A DNA stretch of 64,000 nt from Candidatus Sphingomonas phytovorans (GTDB taxonomy: Bacteria > Pseudomonadota > Alphaproteobacteria > Sphingomonadales > Sphingomonadaceae), in contig CP119314.1 of the NCBI GenBank assembly GCA_029202385.1, forward strand, positions 5,135,001 to 5,199,000, given 5' to 3'. Shown here piece by piece: positions 43,844-52,075 of the stretch. The notes under the pieces were generated by a model. The model searched no databases and was not told where the DNA came from. It worked only from the letters and a program-made list of their open reading frames with translations. Positions within the stretch are counted from its first letter, which is position 1, and every line of letters begins with the position of its first letter. Made by a program: the position numbers and the translations under genes.

Positions 43844-43980
43844 TCCGGAACCCGCAGTTTTTCGGATCATTTCGCGGCGATTGAAAAAACTGCTTAATCC
43901 TGCATTTACTCTGCCGTTCTCCTGTTGGACGGTTCGAACCATCGCTTTGGGGGCGGCGGGAGGACGTCCGGAGACTGAAT

Positions 43981-44790
43981 ATGACTGTTATCGGAACCAA
44001 CGTTGCCGCGCTGCGCGCGACCAACGCGTCGAACGCGGCGTCGAAGGCGCTGCAGACCAGCATCGAGCGCCTGTCGACCGGCAAGCGCATCAACAGCGCG
44101 AAGGACGACGCGGCAGGGTCCGCCATCGCTTCCTCGCTGACCTCGCAGATCAAGGGCCAGACCCAGGCGATCCGCAACGCGAACGACGGCATCTCGCTGG
44201 CCCAGACCGCCGACGGCGCGCTGGGTGAAGTCACCAACATCCTGCAGCGCGTCCGCGAGCTGTCGGTCCAGTCGGCGTCGGGCACTTATTCCGACGACGA
44301 CCGCAAGAACCTGCAGGTCGAAGTCAAGGAACTGGCGGCGCAACTTTCGGACATCACGTCGAAGACCAACTTCAACGGCGTCACCCTGTTCGGCGCGAGC
44401 GACGTCACGGTGAACATCCAGACCGGTTCGGGCTCGGCCGACCAGGTCGCGCTGAAGATCACCGCGCTCAACCTCACCAGCGTCGGCAGCATCGACATCT
44501 CCACTGTCACTGGCGCCAAGGGTGCGCTCGATTCCCTGGATGCGGCCTTGCTGTCGGTCAACACGACCCGCTCGTCGATCGGCGCGGGCCAGAGCCGCCT
44601 CGAATCGGTCGTGAGCAGCCTGACCAGCAATGTCAGCAACCTGACCGACGCGCGCAGCCGGATCGAGGATGTCGATTTCTCGACCGAGACGATCGCGCTC
44701 GCCAAGGCCCAGATCCTGAGCCAGGCATCGACGGCGCTGCTCGCCCAGGCGAACCAGAGCCAGCAGGGCGTTCTCTCCCTGCTGAAATAA
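43981..44790 (+). CDS. fliC: Flagellin
   Basis: 269 residues, a short flagellin with both conserved ends: MTVIGTNVAALRATNASNAA and LSTGKRINSAKDDAAGSAIA at the N-terminus, and DFSTETIALAKAQILSQASTALLAQANQSQQGVLSLLK at the C-terminus. The middle is small (about 60 residues), so the exposed domain is reduced. It is secreted by the flagellar export system and polymerises into the filament. No other flagellar gene lies in the window, so it is solitary; its chaperone and structural partners must lie elsewhere. Confidence 0.97.
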   Translation: MTVIGTNVAALRATNASNAASKALQTSIERLSTGKRINSAKDDAAGSAIASSLTSQIKGQTQAIRNANDGISLAQTADGALGEVTNILQRVRELSVQSASGTYSDDDRKNLQVEVKELAAQLSDITSKTNFNGVTLFGASDVTVNIQTGSGSADQVALKITALNLTSVGSIDISTVTGAKGALDSLDAALLSVNTTRSSIGAGQSRLESVVSSLTSNVSNLTDARSRIEDVDFSTETIALAKAQILSQASTALLAQANQSQQGVLSLLK

Positions 44791-44798
44791 TCTCCCCG

Positions 44799-44832
44799 CG
44801 GTTCAGGCGCCGCCCCCGAGGAGCCTGAGCCG
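44799..44832 (+). terminator. Hairpin after flagellin
   Basis: CGGTTCAGGC, 14-base loop, GCCTGAGCCG: a 10-bp stem with one G-T pair, nine bases past the flagellin stop. No T-run follows, so termination is uncertain. Confidence 0.4.
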
Positions 44833-45005
44833 TCCGTGGTATCCCCGCGGTATTCACGGTGCGACCGCGCCGGCCTGCAAGGGCCGTGCGCGGCGCAGTG
44901 CGTCTTGCTGCATGGGCGGCGTTACGCGCTTTGCTTGCCTTGCGATCTGTGCCACATGCTCGACCATACCCGAAATTCAGATTCGGTTTTCGAAGGAGAG
45001 CATAT

Positions 45006-46223
45006 ATGGCGACCGCCGCCGACCTCGACGCCAGCGTCAGCCCGCTCGACGCCTTCCGCAAGGAGGCGCGCGCGTGGCTGGAGGCGCATTTTCCGCCTTC
45101 GTTGAAGGGCAAGGAAAACCCGATGGCGACGGTCGAAGGGCCGACCGCCCTGTCGGACGACGAGGCTGCCTGGAAAAAGGCGTTCGGCGAGAAGGGCTGG
45201 GGCGTGCCGACCTGGCCGGCTGCCTATGGCGGCGGCGGGCTGGACCGGGCGCAGGCGCGCGTGCTTGGCGAGGAAATGGCACGGATCGGTGCCTGGAATC
45301 CGATCGGCGGCATGGGCATCATGATGTTCGGCCCGACCCTGCTCGAATATGGCAGCGAGGCGCAGAAGCTGGAGCATATCCCCGCGATCGCCAAGGGCGA
45401 GGTGCGGTGGTGCCAGGGCTATTCGGAGCCGGGCGCCGGATCGGATCTGGCCAGCCTTCAGATGTTCGCAGAGGACAAAGGGGATCACTATCTGGTCAAT
45501 GGCCAGAAGACCTGGACCTCGGGCGGGCAATGGGCCGACAAATGCTTCGCGCTGGTGCGGACCGACAAATCGAAAAAGCATGAAGGCATCAGCTTCCTGC
45601 TGATCGACATGACTTCGCCGGGCGTCGAGGTGAAGCCGATCAAGATGATCTCGGGCGCGTCGCCGTTCTGCGAGACTTTCTTCACCGACGTGAAGGTGCC
45701 CAAGGGCAATCTGGTCGGCCGCGAGGGCGAGGGCTGGACGATCGGGAAACGGCTGCTCCAGCACGAGCGGCAGAATCTGTCGGGCGGCGGGTCGCTCAGC
45801 CGGTTGTTCGGCGGGACCTCGATTGGCGCGCTCGCCAAGCAATATCGCGGGACTGACGATCAGGGGCGGGTGAACGACAGCGACCTGCGCATGCGCATCG
45901 TCCGCCACGAGATGGACAGCCGTGCCTTCGCCCTGACCCTGCGCCGGGCTGCGCTGGAGGCGAAATCGAACCAGGGGCCGTCGGCCGCGACCTCGATCAT
46001 GAAGAATGTCGGCGCACGCATCACCCAGGACCGTGCCGAACTGTCGATCGAGATCATGGGCATGAACGGCCTCGGCTGGGAAGGCGAGGGCTTCAGCGAG
46101 GCGGAACTGACCCAGACCCGCACCTGGCTGTGGGGCAAGGCAGTATCGATCTATGGCGGATCGACGGAGATTCAGAACAACGTGATCGCCAAGCGCATCC
46201 TGGGGATGCTCGACCACCAATAG
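45006..46223 (+). CDS. Acyl-CoA dehydrogenase (first of pair)
   Basis: 405 residues from the ATG at 45006 with AAGGAGAG before it. FAD enzyme introducing a double bond in acyl-CoA. Features: WCQGYSEPGAGSDLASL (substrate/FAD region), GQKTWTSGGQWADKCFALVRTD, HERQNLSGGG and the C-terminal SIYGGSTEIQNNVIAKRILGM. The active-site Glu region is in the C-terminal helical domain. It is followed by a second acyl-CoA dehydrogenase 128 bases later; such pairs form alpha2beta2 heterotetramers in steroid or branched-chain degradation, so a heteromeric enzyme is plausible. Confidence 0.93.
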   Translation: MATAADLDASVSPLDAFRKEARAWLEAHFPPSLKGKENPMATVEGPTALSDDEAAWKKAFGEKGWGVPTWPAAYGGGGLDRAQARVLGEEMARIGAWNPIGGMGIMMFGPTLLEYGSEAQKLEHIPAIAKGEVRWCQGYSEPGAGSDLASLQMFAEDKGDHYLVNGQKTWTSGGQWADKCFALVRTDKSKKHEGISFLLIDMTSPGVEVKPIKMISGASPFCETFFTDVKVPKGNLVGREGEGWTIGKRLLQHERQNLSGGGSLSRLFGGTSIGALAKQYRGTDDQGRVNDSDLRMRIVRHEMDSRAFALTLRRAALEAKSNQGPSAATSIMKNVGARITQDRAELSIEIMGMNGLGWEGEGFSEAELTQTRTWLWGKAVSIYGGSTEIQNNVIAKRILGMLDHQ

Positions 46224-46227
46224 TCGT

Positions 46228-46349
46228 CAACGCCCCTCTTTGCGGGAGGGGGATTGGCAGAGGGGCAGTCGAGACATTTCACCAATCGGGCCGGACGCGA
46301 GAGACTGCCCCTCTCCCCGGCCCTCTCCCCCGAGGGGAGAGGGAGTTTA
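46228..46349. repeat. Palindromic repeats between the two acyl-CoA dehydrogenases
   Basis: GAGGGGCAGTC (46260-46270) is repeated inverted as GACTGCCCCTC (46303-46313). CCCTCTCCCC, loop CGA, GGGGAGAGGG (46321-46343) is a perfect 10-bp hairpin of the same family as 5662-5804. Its right arm, GGGGAGAGGGAG, lies 8-17 bases before the next ATG and acts as that gene's ribosome binding site. Confidence 0.8.
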
Positions 46350-46351
46350 GA

Positions 46352-47419
46352 ATGGCTGTGCTCAACGACGAACAGACGATGCTGCGCGACATGGCGCGCG
46401 AATGGGCTGACAACGAGGCCCCGGTCGGCGCCTTTCGCAGGATGCGCGATGCGGCGCCGGCGGCGGGATATGATGCCGCTGCCTGGGCCGAGATGAGCCA
46501 GATGGGCTGGGCGGGCATCGTGGTGCCCGAGGCGTTCGGCGGATCGGAATTCGGCTATCTCTCGCTCGGGCTGGTGCTCGAGCAACTCGGGCGCAACCTT
46601 GCCGCGTCGCCGCTTGCGTCGACCGCCGCCGCGGCGACCGCGATCGTGCTGGGCGGATCGGATGCCGCCAGGGCTGAATGGCTGCCGAAGATCGCCTCGG
46701 GCGAGGTCGTCGCCACGCTGGCCGTCGACGAGGGGCCGGTGCACGACCCGGCACGGATCGCGACCAGCGTAACGGACGGCAAGGTGAGCGGCACCAAGGA
46801 ATTCGTTACGGAAGGCGACAGTGCGGCGCTGTTCGTCGTCGCGGCGGTGGACGGGCTGTACCTCGTCTCGGGCGATGAGGGCGTGTCGCGCTCGGCGCGG
46901 CACATGGCGGATTCGCGCAGCCATGCGCAGGTCAGGTTCGACGGTGCCAGGGCCGAGAAGCTCGGCGGTACCGATCTGACGGCAAGGGTGATCGACCGCG
47001 CCACTGCCGGGCTCTGTGCCGAGATGCTCGGCATGGCTGAGCAGGCCTTCGCGACCACCAACGACTATCTCAAGACGCGGGTTCAGTTCGGGCAGCAGCT
47101 CTCGACCTTCCAGGCGCTGCAGCACCGCATGGCCAGGATGTTCACCGAGCTTGAGCTGATGCGGTCCGCGGTGGAGGGGGCGCTGGAGGCGATCGACGCC
47201 AACCGGTCGGATGTCGACCAGGCGGTGAGCCTGGCCAAGGCGGTCGCGAGCGATACGCTTCATCTGGTCAGTCGGGAGATGATCCAGCTCCATGGCGGTA
47301 TCGGCATGACCGACGAGCATGATGCGGGTTTCTATATCAAGCGGGCGCGGGTGCTGGAGACGATGTGGGGCAATGCCGCCTATCACCGCGAGCGCTTCGC
47401 GCGGCTCAACGGCTACTGA
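46352..47419 (+). CDS. Acyl-CoA dehydrogenase (second of pair)
   Basis: 355 residues, shorter than the first. MAVLNDEQTMLRDMAREWAD, GWAGIVVPEAFGGSEFGYLSLGLVLEQLGRN, LAVDEGPVHDPARIATS, KTRVQFGQQLSTFQALQHRMARMFTE and MIQLHGGIGMTDEHDAGFYIKRARVLETMWGN are all typical of the family. The smaller size and degenerate FAD motifs in the middle fit the beta-type partner of a heteromeric enzyme such as FadE/ChsE complexes. That is inference from order and length. Confidence 0.92.
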   Translation: MAVLNDEQTMLRDMAREWADNEAPVGAFRRMRDAAPAAGYDAAAWAEMSQMGWAGIVVPEAFGGSEFGYLSLGLVLEQLGRNLAASPLASTAAAATAIVLGGSDAARAEWLPKIASGEVVATLAVDEGPVHDPARIATSVTDGKVSGTKEFVTEGDSAALFVVAAVDGLYLVSGDEGVSRSARHMADSRSHAQVRFDGARAEKLGGTDLTARVIDRATAGLCAEMLGMAEQAFATTNDYLKTRVQFGQQLSTFQALQHRMARMFTELELMRSAVEGALEAIDANRSDVDQAVSLAKAVASDTLHLVSREMIQLHGGIGMTDEHDAGFYIKRARVLETMWGNAAYHRERFARLNGY

Positions 47420-47440
47420 TCCTTCGATCCTGATGTTCTG

Positions 47441-47475
47441 AACAGGCGTCGCCCGCCCGGGCGGCGCCTGTTTTC
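47441..47475 (+). terminator. Terminator after the acyl-CoA dehydrogenase pair
   Basis: AACAGGCGTCGCCC with GGGCGGCGCCTGTT, a strong stem, followed by TTTCG. It ends the operon 22 bases after the stop codon. Confidence 0.85.
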
Positions 47476-47598
47476 GTATCGGTGCCCGGCGGGAAGATAT
47501 AGCCAGTTCGAATATAGGTTCTGGCCGATCCGGCGCTTTTGCGTTGGTTTCGCCGCATTGTCCATGAAACGGGTACTGTTTCGAAACGACTCTTTTGC

Positions 47599-47613
47599 TT
47601 GACGTAACGTCAA
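47599..47613. promoter_or_regulatory. Perfect inverted repeat upstream of the TonB receptor
   Basis: TTGACGTAACGTCAA is a perfect 15-base dyad around a single base. It lies 66 bases before the TonB-dependent receptor start and downstream of the acyl-CoA dehydrogenase terminator. Such sites resemble those of MerR-type regulators of acyl-CoA/branched-chain catabolism (LiuR); which protein binds it is unknown. The dyad also contains TTGACG, usable as a -35 box. Confidence 0.5.
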
Positions 47614-47678
47614 TCTCTCTATCAATTCGAGTTTACGGTACGGGATCACGAATGTCCCGGCCTAAAGGGGAGAGAGAT

Positions 47679-50642
47679 ATGCTCAGGAAGCAGTATTTAT
47701 CCGCGTGCGCCTTTTCGGCTCTCGCGCTCAGCCTTGCATCGCCGGCCTTCGCTCAAAGCGCCCTCGCGGCGGACCAGGACGATGCCGGCCAGACCACACC
47801 CGACATCGTCGTCACCGGATCGCTGATCCGCGGCACCCCGGAGGACGCGGCGCTGCCGGTCAACGTGATTTCGGCCGCGGATCTTTCGAAGCAGGGCAAC
47901 CCGAGCGCGGTCGAGATGCTCAAGGCGCTGCCGACTTCGAACGGCGTGCTGGGCGATTCCAACCAGTTCGACAGCCGCTCGCAGGGCGCCGAGGGCATCG
48001 CCACGGTCAATCTTCGCGGCCTCGGGCCGCAGCGCACCCTGGTGCTGTTCAACAACAAGCGCCTCGTCTCGGCCGGCAACGGCATTCCGTCAGTCGATAT
48101 CAACATGATCCCGCAGGCGGCGATCGGCCGGATCGAGGTGCTGAAGGACGGCGCGGCGGCGACCTATGGGTCGGATGCGGTCGCCGGCGTGGTGAACTTC
48201 ATCAGCAAGTCGGACCAGAAGGGCTTCCTCGTCGCGGGCAGCCACAAGTTCATCAACGACAGCGTCGGCGACTACGACATTTCGGCGAGTTTCGGCCATC
48301 AGGGCAACGGCTTCAGGGTGCTGATCGCCGCGGGCTATCAGACGCGCGGCGAACTGCTGGCGCGGGACCGCAAGTTCGCGGTGCAGCCCTTCGCCGTCAA
48401 TCCGGAGGGTGGCTATACCGGCGGCGGCAACCCGGCGACCTTCCTCGCGCTCGGCCCGACCGGGGCGCCGATCACCGGCTTCACCCCTGATGCGAGCTGC
48501 GTGCCGCTGGGCGGGACGATCACCGCGCAGAATCGCTGCGCGACCCAGTACAGCGTGTATGACGCGCTGGTCGATACCGAACGGCGTGGCCAGGCCTATG
48601 TCGAGCTCGGCGTCGATGTCGCCCCGAATATCGAGCTCGAGGTGACGGCGCTGTATGGCCGGTCGACGGTGCCGCATTACCGCACCTCCCCCTCCTATCT
48701 GCTGACCCAGTCGCCTTCCGCGGCGACGGGCATCACGCAGAGCGGCTTCTTCGTGCCGGCGAACAATCCCGGCTATATCCAGTACCGGCTGCAGAACCCG
48801 ACGGCGCTTCCCGCGGGCGCGATCGGCGCGCTGTTCCCGACACTGCTCTACCGGCCGTTCCTGACGGGCGGCAACCCGATGTTCGCGGGCGACGAGAATG
48901 ATCCCGGCGCCTCGATCGGCGAGCGCAAATCAGAATCCGCGCGATTTACCGCGACGCTGTCGGGCAAGCTGACCGACAGCCTCGATTTCAACGTCAACGC
49001 GACCTATCATCATTATTACCGCTATATCGACGGCTATGACGCGTTCGGCGACCGCGTCCAGCTCGCGCTGCGCGGGCTTGGCGGGCCGAACTGCACCGGG
49101 ACGACGCCCGGCGCGAACGGATGCCTGTGGCTCAACCCGTTCGGCAACGCTGTCCAGTCAAACCTGGCGACCGGCGCGACCAACCCCAACTATGTCTCGT
49201 CGGTGGCCAACTCGGCGGAGCTTGCGCGCTGGTTCTTCGTCAAGTCGTTCAGCCAGGCCGATACGTCGCTGTTCGTCGGGGAGGCGAGCATCAGCGGCAA
49301 GACCGGGATTTCGCTGCCGGGCGGCGACGTCCAGTTCGGCGTCGGGGCGCAATATCGCCGCGACACCTATTCGATCCGCTATGGCAACAACAACAACCTG
49401 GCGAACAATCCCTGCCGCGAGACGCCGGTGACCGGCAATCTGGGCCCCTGCCTGCCCAACACGGTCGGCGGCGTGAGCCCGCCGGCGACCGGTGCCCTGG
49501 CGTTTCTCGGCACCAACGCGAACGCCAAGGCATCGGGGGACGTGATCGCGACCTATGCCGAGCTTCAGGCACCGGTCTTCGATTCGCTCAACCTGCAACT
49601 CGCGGCACGGTACGAGGACTATGGCGGCCAGGTAGGCTCGACCTTCAACCCGCAGGCGCGCCTGCGTTTCCAGGCGACACCGTGGCTCGCCTTCCGCGGC
49701 GGCGTCGGCACTACTTTCCGCGGCCCGCGCAACGAGAATCTCCTGCCGGGATCGGTCACGTCGCTTCAGCTCGTCGGTACCAGCTTCCGCCCGGTCGACG
49801 TGGCCGGCAACGCAGCACTGAAGCCCGAGAAGTCGACCAATTATTCGGGTGGCATCTTGCTCAACGGGGGCGGCTTCACCGCCAGCATCGATTATTTCCG
49901 TTATGAGCTGCGGGATTCGATCGTGTTCGAGCCGGTCGCCGGCATGGTCAATACGCTGTTCGGATCGACCGGCGCGGCGAATTGCGGCAACGCCGCCTTT
50001 GCCGCGCTGCAGGCACGCTTCACCTTCAACGGGGCGTGCAACATCGCCAATGTGGCGCGCATCTCCACCAAGGTCATCAACGGCGCGAGCGTCACCAATT
50101 CGGGCCTCGACTTCTCCGCCAATTATCGCGGAGATGTTGGTGCCGTGCGCTTCGGCGCCGGCGTGACCGCGACCTACACGATCGAGTACAAGACCGCCGA
50201 CCAGCCGGTCGACGGGGTGGTCGTGCAGAAGGCGTTCGACGCCGGCGGCAAGCTCAATTTCCAGACCACGGCCTATCCGGTGCCGAAATGGAAGGGCCAG
50301 GCCTTTATCGATCTTGGCGCAGGCATCTTCGACGGACGGCTGACCGCGACCTATATCGACGGATATCACGACCAGCGCGCCGACACGAATTCGGGCCCGT
50401 TCGCGCCGCGTGTCGATATCGCCGGTTCCCCGATTCTGACTCAGGGAGCGAACATCGAGAAATATTACACCTTCGATTTCAGCCTGCGCGTTCGCCTGCC
50501 CTGGGAGACGATCGCGACCCTGTCCGTCCTCAACATCTTCGATCGCGACCCGTCGTTCGCGCGGCTCGATTACAATTACGATCCGTTCACCGGCAGCGCG
50601 CTGGGCCGTAACTTCAAGATCGGCCTGTCGAAGAAGTTCTGA
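47679..50642 (+). CDS. TonB-dependent receptor
   Basis: 987 residues from the ATG at 47679 (GGGGAGAGAG upstream). Signal peptide MLRKQYLSACAFSALALSLA to SPAFAQ, then a TonB-box-like DIVVTGSLI, the plug domain (LPVNVISAADLSKQGNPSAVEMLKALPT, VNLRGLGPQRTLVLFNNKRL, IEVLKDGAAATYGSDAVAGVVNFI) and a C-terminal 22-stranded barrel ending NFKIGLSKKF with terminal phenylalanine. Imports a large substrate through the outer membrane. The following MFS permease could take it across the inner membrane. Substrate unknown. Confidence 0.93.
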   Translation: MLRKQYLSACAFSALALSLASPAFAQSALAADQDDAGQTTPDIVVTGSLIRGTPEDAALPVNVISAADLSKQGNPSAVEMLKALPTSNGVLGDSNQFDSRSQGAEGIATVNLRGLGPQRTLVLFNNKRLVSAGNGIPSVDINMIPQAAIGRIEVLKDGAAATYGSDAVAGVVNFISKSDQKGFLVAGSHKFINDSVGDYDISASFGHQGNGFRVLIAAGYQTRGELLARDRKFAVQPFAVNPEGGYTGGGNPATFLALGPTGAPITGFTPDASCVPLGGTITAQNRCATQYSVYDALVDTERRGQAYVELGVDVAPNIELEVTALYGRSTVPHYRTSPSYLLTQSPSAATGITQSGFFVPANNPGYIQYRLQNPTALPAGAIGALFPTLLYRPFLTGGNPMFAGDENDPGASIGERKSESARFTATLSGKLTDSLDFNVNATYHHYYRYIDGYDAFGDRVQLALRGLGGPNCTGTTPGANGCLWLNPFGNAVQSNLATGATNPNYVSSVANSAELARWFFVKSFSQADTSLFVGEASISGKTGISLPGGDVQFGVGAQYRRDTYSIRYGNNNNLANNPCRETPVTGNLGPCLPNTVGGVSPPATGALAFLGTNANAKASGDVIATYAELQAPVFDSLNLQLAARYEDYGGQVGSTFNPQARLRFQATPWLAFRGGVGTTFRGPRNENLLPGSVTSLQLVGTSFRPVDVAGNAALKPEKSTNYSGGILLNGGGFTASIDYFRYELRDSIVFEPVAGMVNTLFGSTGAANCGNAAFAALQARFTFNGACNIANVARISTKVINGASVTNSGLDFSANYRGDVGAVRFGAGVTATYTIEYKTADQPVDGVVVQKAFDAGGKLNFQTTAYPVPKWKGQAFIDLGAGIFDGRLTATYIDGYHDQRADTNSGPFAPRVDIAGSPILTQGANIEKYYTFDFSLRVRLPWETIATLSVLNIFDRDPSFARLDYNYDPFTGSALGRNFKIGLSKKF

Positions 50643-50661
50643 TGCTCCTTTGACGTCCCTC

Positions 50662-50702
50662 GGCTCGCCGTCCCGCTCCCGGGGGACGGCGGGCCTTTTT
50701 TC
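50662..50702 (+). terminator. Terminator after the TonB receptor
   Basis: A GC-rich stem (GCCGTCCC with GGGGACGGC) is followed by GGGCCTTTTTTCG, 20 bases after the receptor stop. It separates the receptor from the MFS gene, so the latter probably has its own promoter or relies on read-through. Confidence 0.85.
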
Positions 50703-50726
50703 GCCTGTAACCGAGTATTTCCCGAC

Positions 50727-52058
50727 ATGGCTCTTTCCTCCCCAGAAAACGCCCCGCAAACCGCCCCTGAAACTGCAGATGCGCTGGCGATCCGGCGCCG
50801 CCGGCTGACGCTCGCGCTGCTCACCTTCGTCTATTTCTTCAGCTATATGGACCGGCAGATCCTTGCGATCCTGCTTGAGCTGATCCGCAAGGATCTGCTC
50901 CTGACCGACACGCAGCTCGGCATCCTGTCGGGCTTCGCCTTCGCTGTCTTCTATGCCGGGCTGGGCATTCCGGTGGCGCGCCTCGCTGACCGGACCAGTC
51001 GCAAGAAGATCATCGTGCTGTCGCTTGCGTTGTGGAGCGCGATGACCGCGATCTGCGGGCTCGCCACCAGTTTCCTCCAGTTGCTGTTCGCGCGGATCGG
51101 CGTCGGGGTGGGCGAGGCCGGATCGAGCCCGCCGAGCCATTCGATGATCGCCGATCTCTACGCTCCGCACGAACGCGCCAGCGCGATGGCGATCTATTCG
51201 CTGGGCGTGGTGCTGGGCGCCGCGTTCGGCACCATCATCGGCGGGACGATCGGCCATTTCTACGGCTGGCGCCACGCGATGTTCGTGGTCGGGCTGCCGG
51301 GGCTGCTGCTCGCGGTGATCGTGTGGTTCTTCGTGATCGAGCCGCGCCGCGGCCTGTCCGACGGCCGCAGCCAGGCCGAGCAGGAACGCGAGGCAATGCC
51401 GAGCCTGGGTGCCGGCTTCGCCTCGATCTGGCGCGATCGGGCGGCGCGCCACCTGGTGATCGCGGTCACGCTGACCTCGCTGATCGGATACGGCCATGCG
51501 CAATGGGGGCCGAGCTTCATCCAGCGTTCGCTGGGTGTGCCGCTGCTGACCATCTCCTGGGTGATCGCCCCGATCGGCGCGATCTTCGCGACCGTCTCCG
51601 GCGTGGCCGGCGGGATGCTGGCCGACCGGCTGGCGAAGAAGCGCGGGCTTCACTGGCAAAGCTGGATGGTCGCGATCCTGAAGACGATCGCACTGCCGTT
51701 CAGCCTGACCTTCTATTTCCTCGACGAGCCGAACATCGCGGTCGGCGCTTATTTCTTCGCGCTGCTGTTCGCGTCGAGCTATCTCGGCCCGACCTTCGCG
51801 CTGCTGCAGGGCCTGGCGCCGATGCGGCTGCGGGCGCTATGGGCGGCGATCACCCTGCTGGTGATCAATCTGATCGGCCTGGGCCTCGGGCCGACCCTGG
51901 TCGGCCAGATCAGCGATCTGCTGCGACCACGCTTCGGTGAAGATTCGCTGCGCTGGGCGATGTTCGTCTTCGCGGTGGCGACGCCCTGGGCGATCTTCCA
52001 CTATTGGCGGGCCGGCGTGATCCTGAAGCGGCGCGGGCAGGTGACGGGGAGCGCGTAA
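50727..52058 (+). CDS. MFS transporter, spinster-type
   Basis: 443 residues and about 12 membrane helices. The N-terminal TFVYFFSYMDRQILAILLELIRKDLLLTDTQLGILSGFAFAVFYAGLGIPVARLADRTSRKKII has motif A (DRTSRKK) and the MDRQ start of spinster-like permeases. ARIGVGVGEAGSSPPSHSMIADLY is another conserved stretch. Likely takes up the compound imported by the TonB receptor. Substrate unknown. Confidence 0.9.
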   Translation: MALSSPENAPQTAPETADALAIRRRRLTLALLTFVYFFSYMDRQILAILLELIRKDLLLTDTQLGILSGFAFAVFYAGLGIPVARLADRTSRKKIIVLSLALWSAMTAICGLATSFLQLLFARIGVGVGEAGSSPPSHSMIADLYAPHERASAMAIYSLGVVLGAAFGTIIGGTIGHFYGWRHAMFVVGLPGLLLAVIVWFFVIEPRRGLSDGRSQAEQEREAMPSLGAGFASIWRDRAARHLVIAVTLTSLIGYGHAQWGPSFIQRSLGVPLLTISWVIAPIGAIFATVSGVAGGMLADRLAKKRGLHWQSWMVAILKTIALPFSLTFYFLDEPNIAVGAYFFALLFASSYLGPTFALLQGLAPMRLRALWAAITLLVINLIGLGLGPTLVGQISDLLRPRFGEDSLRWAMFVFAVATPWAIFHYWRAGVILKRRGQVTGSA

Positions 52059-52075
52059 ACCCCTATCTCCGATCG

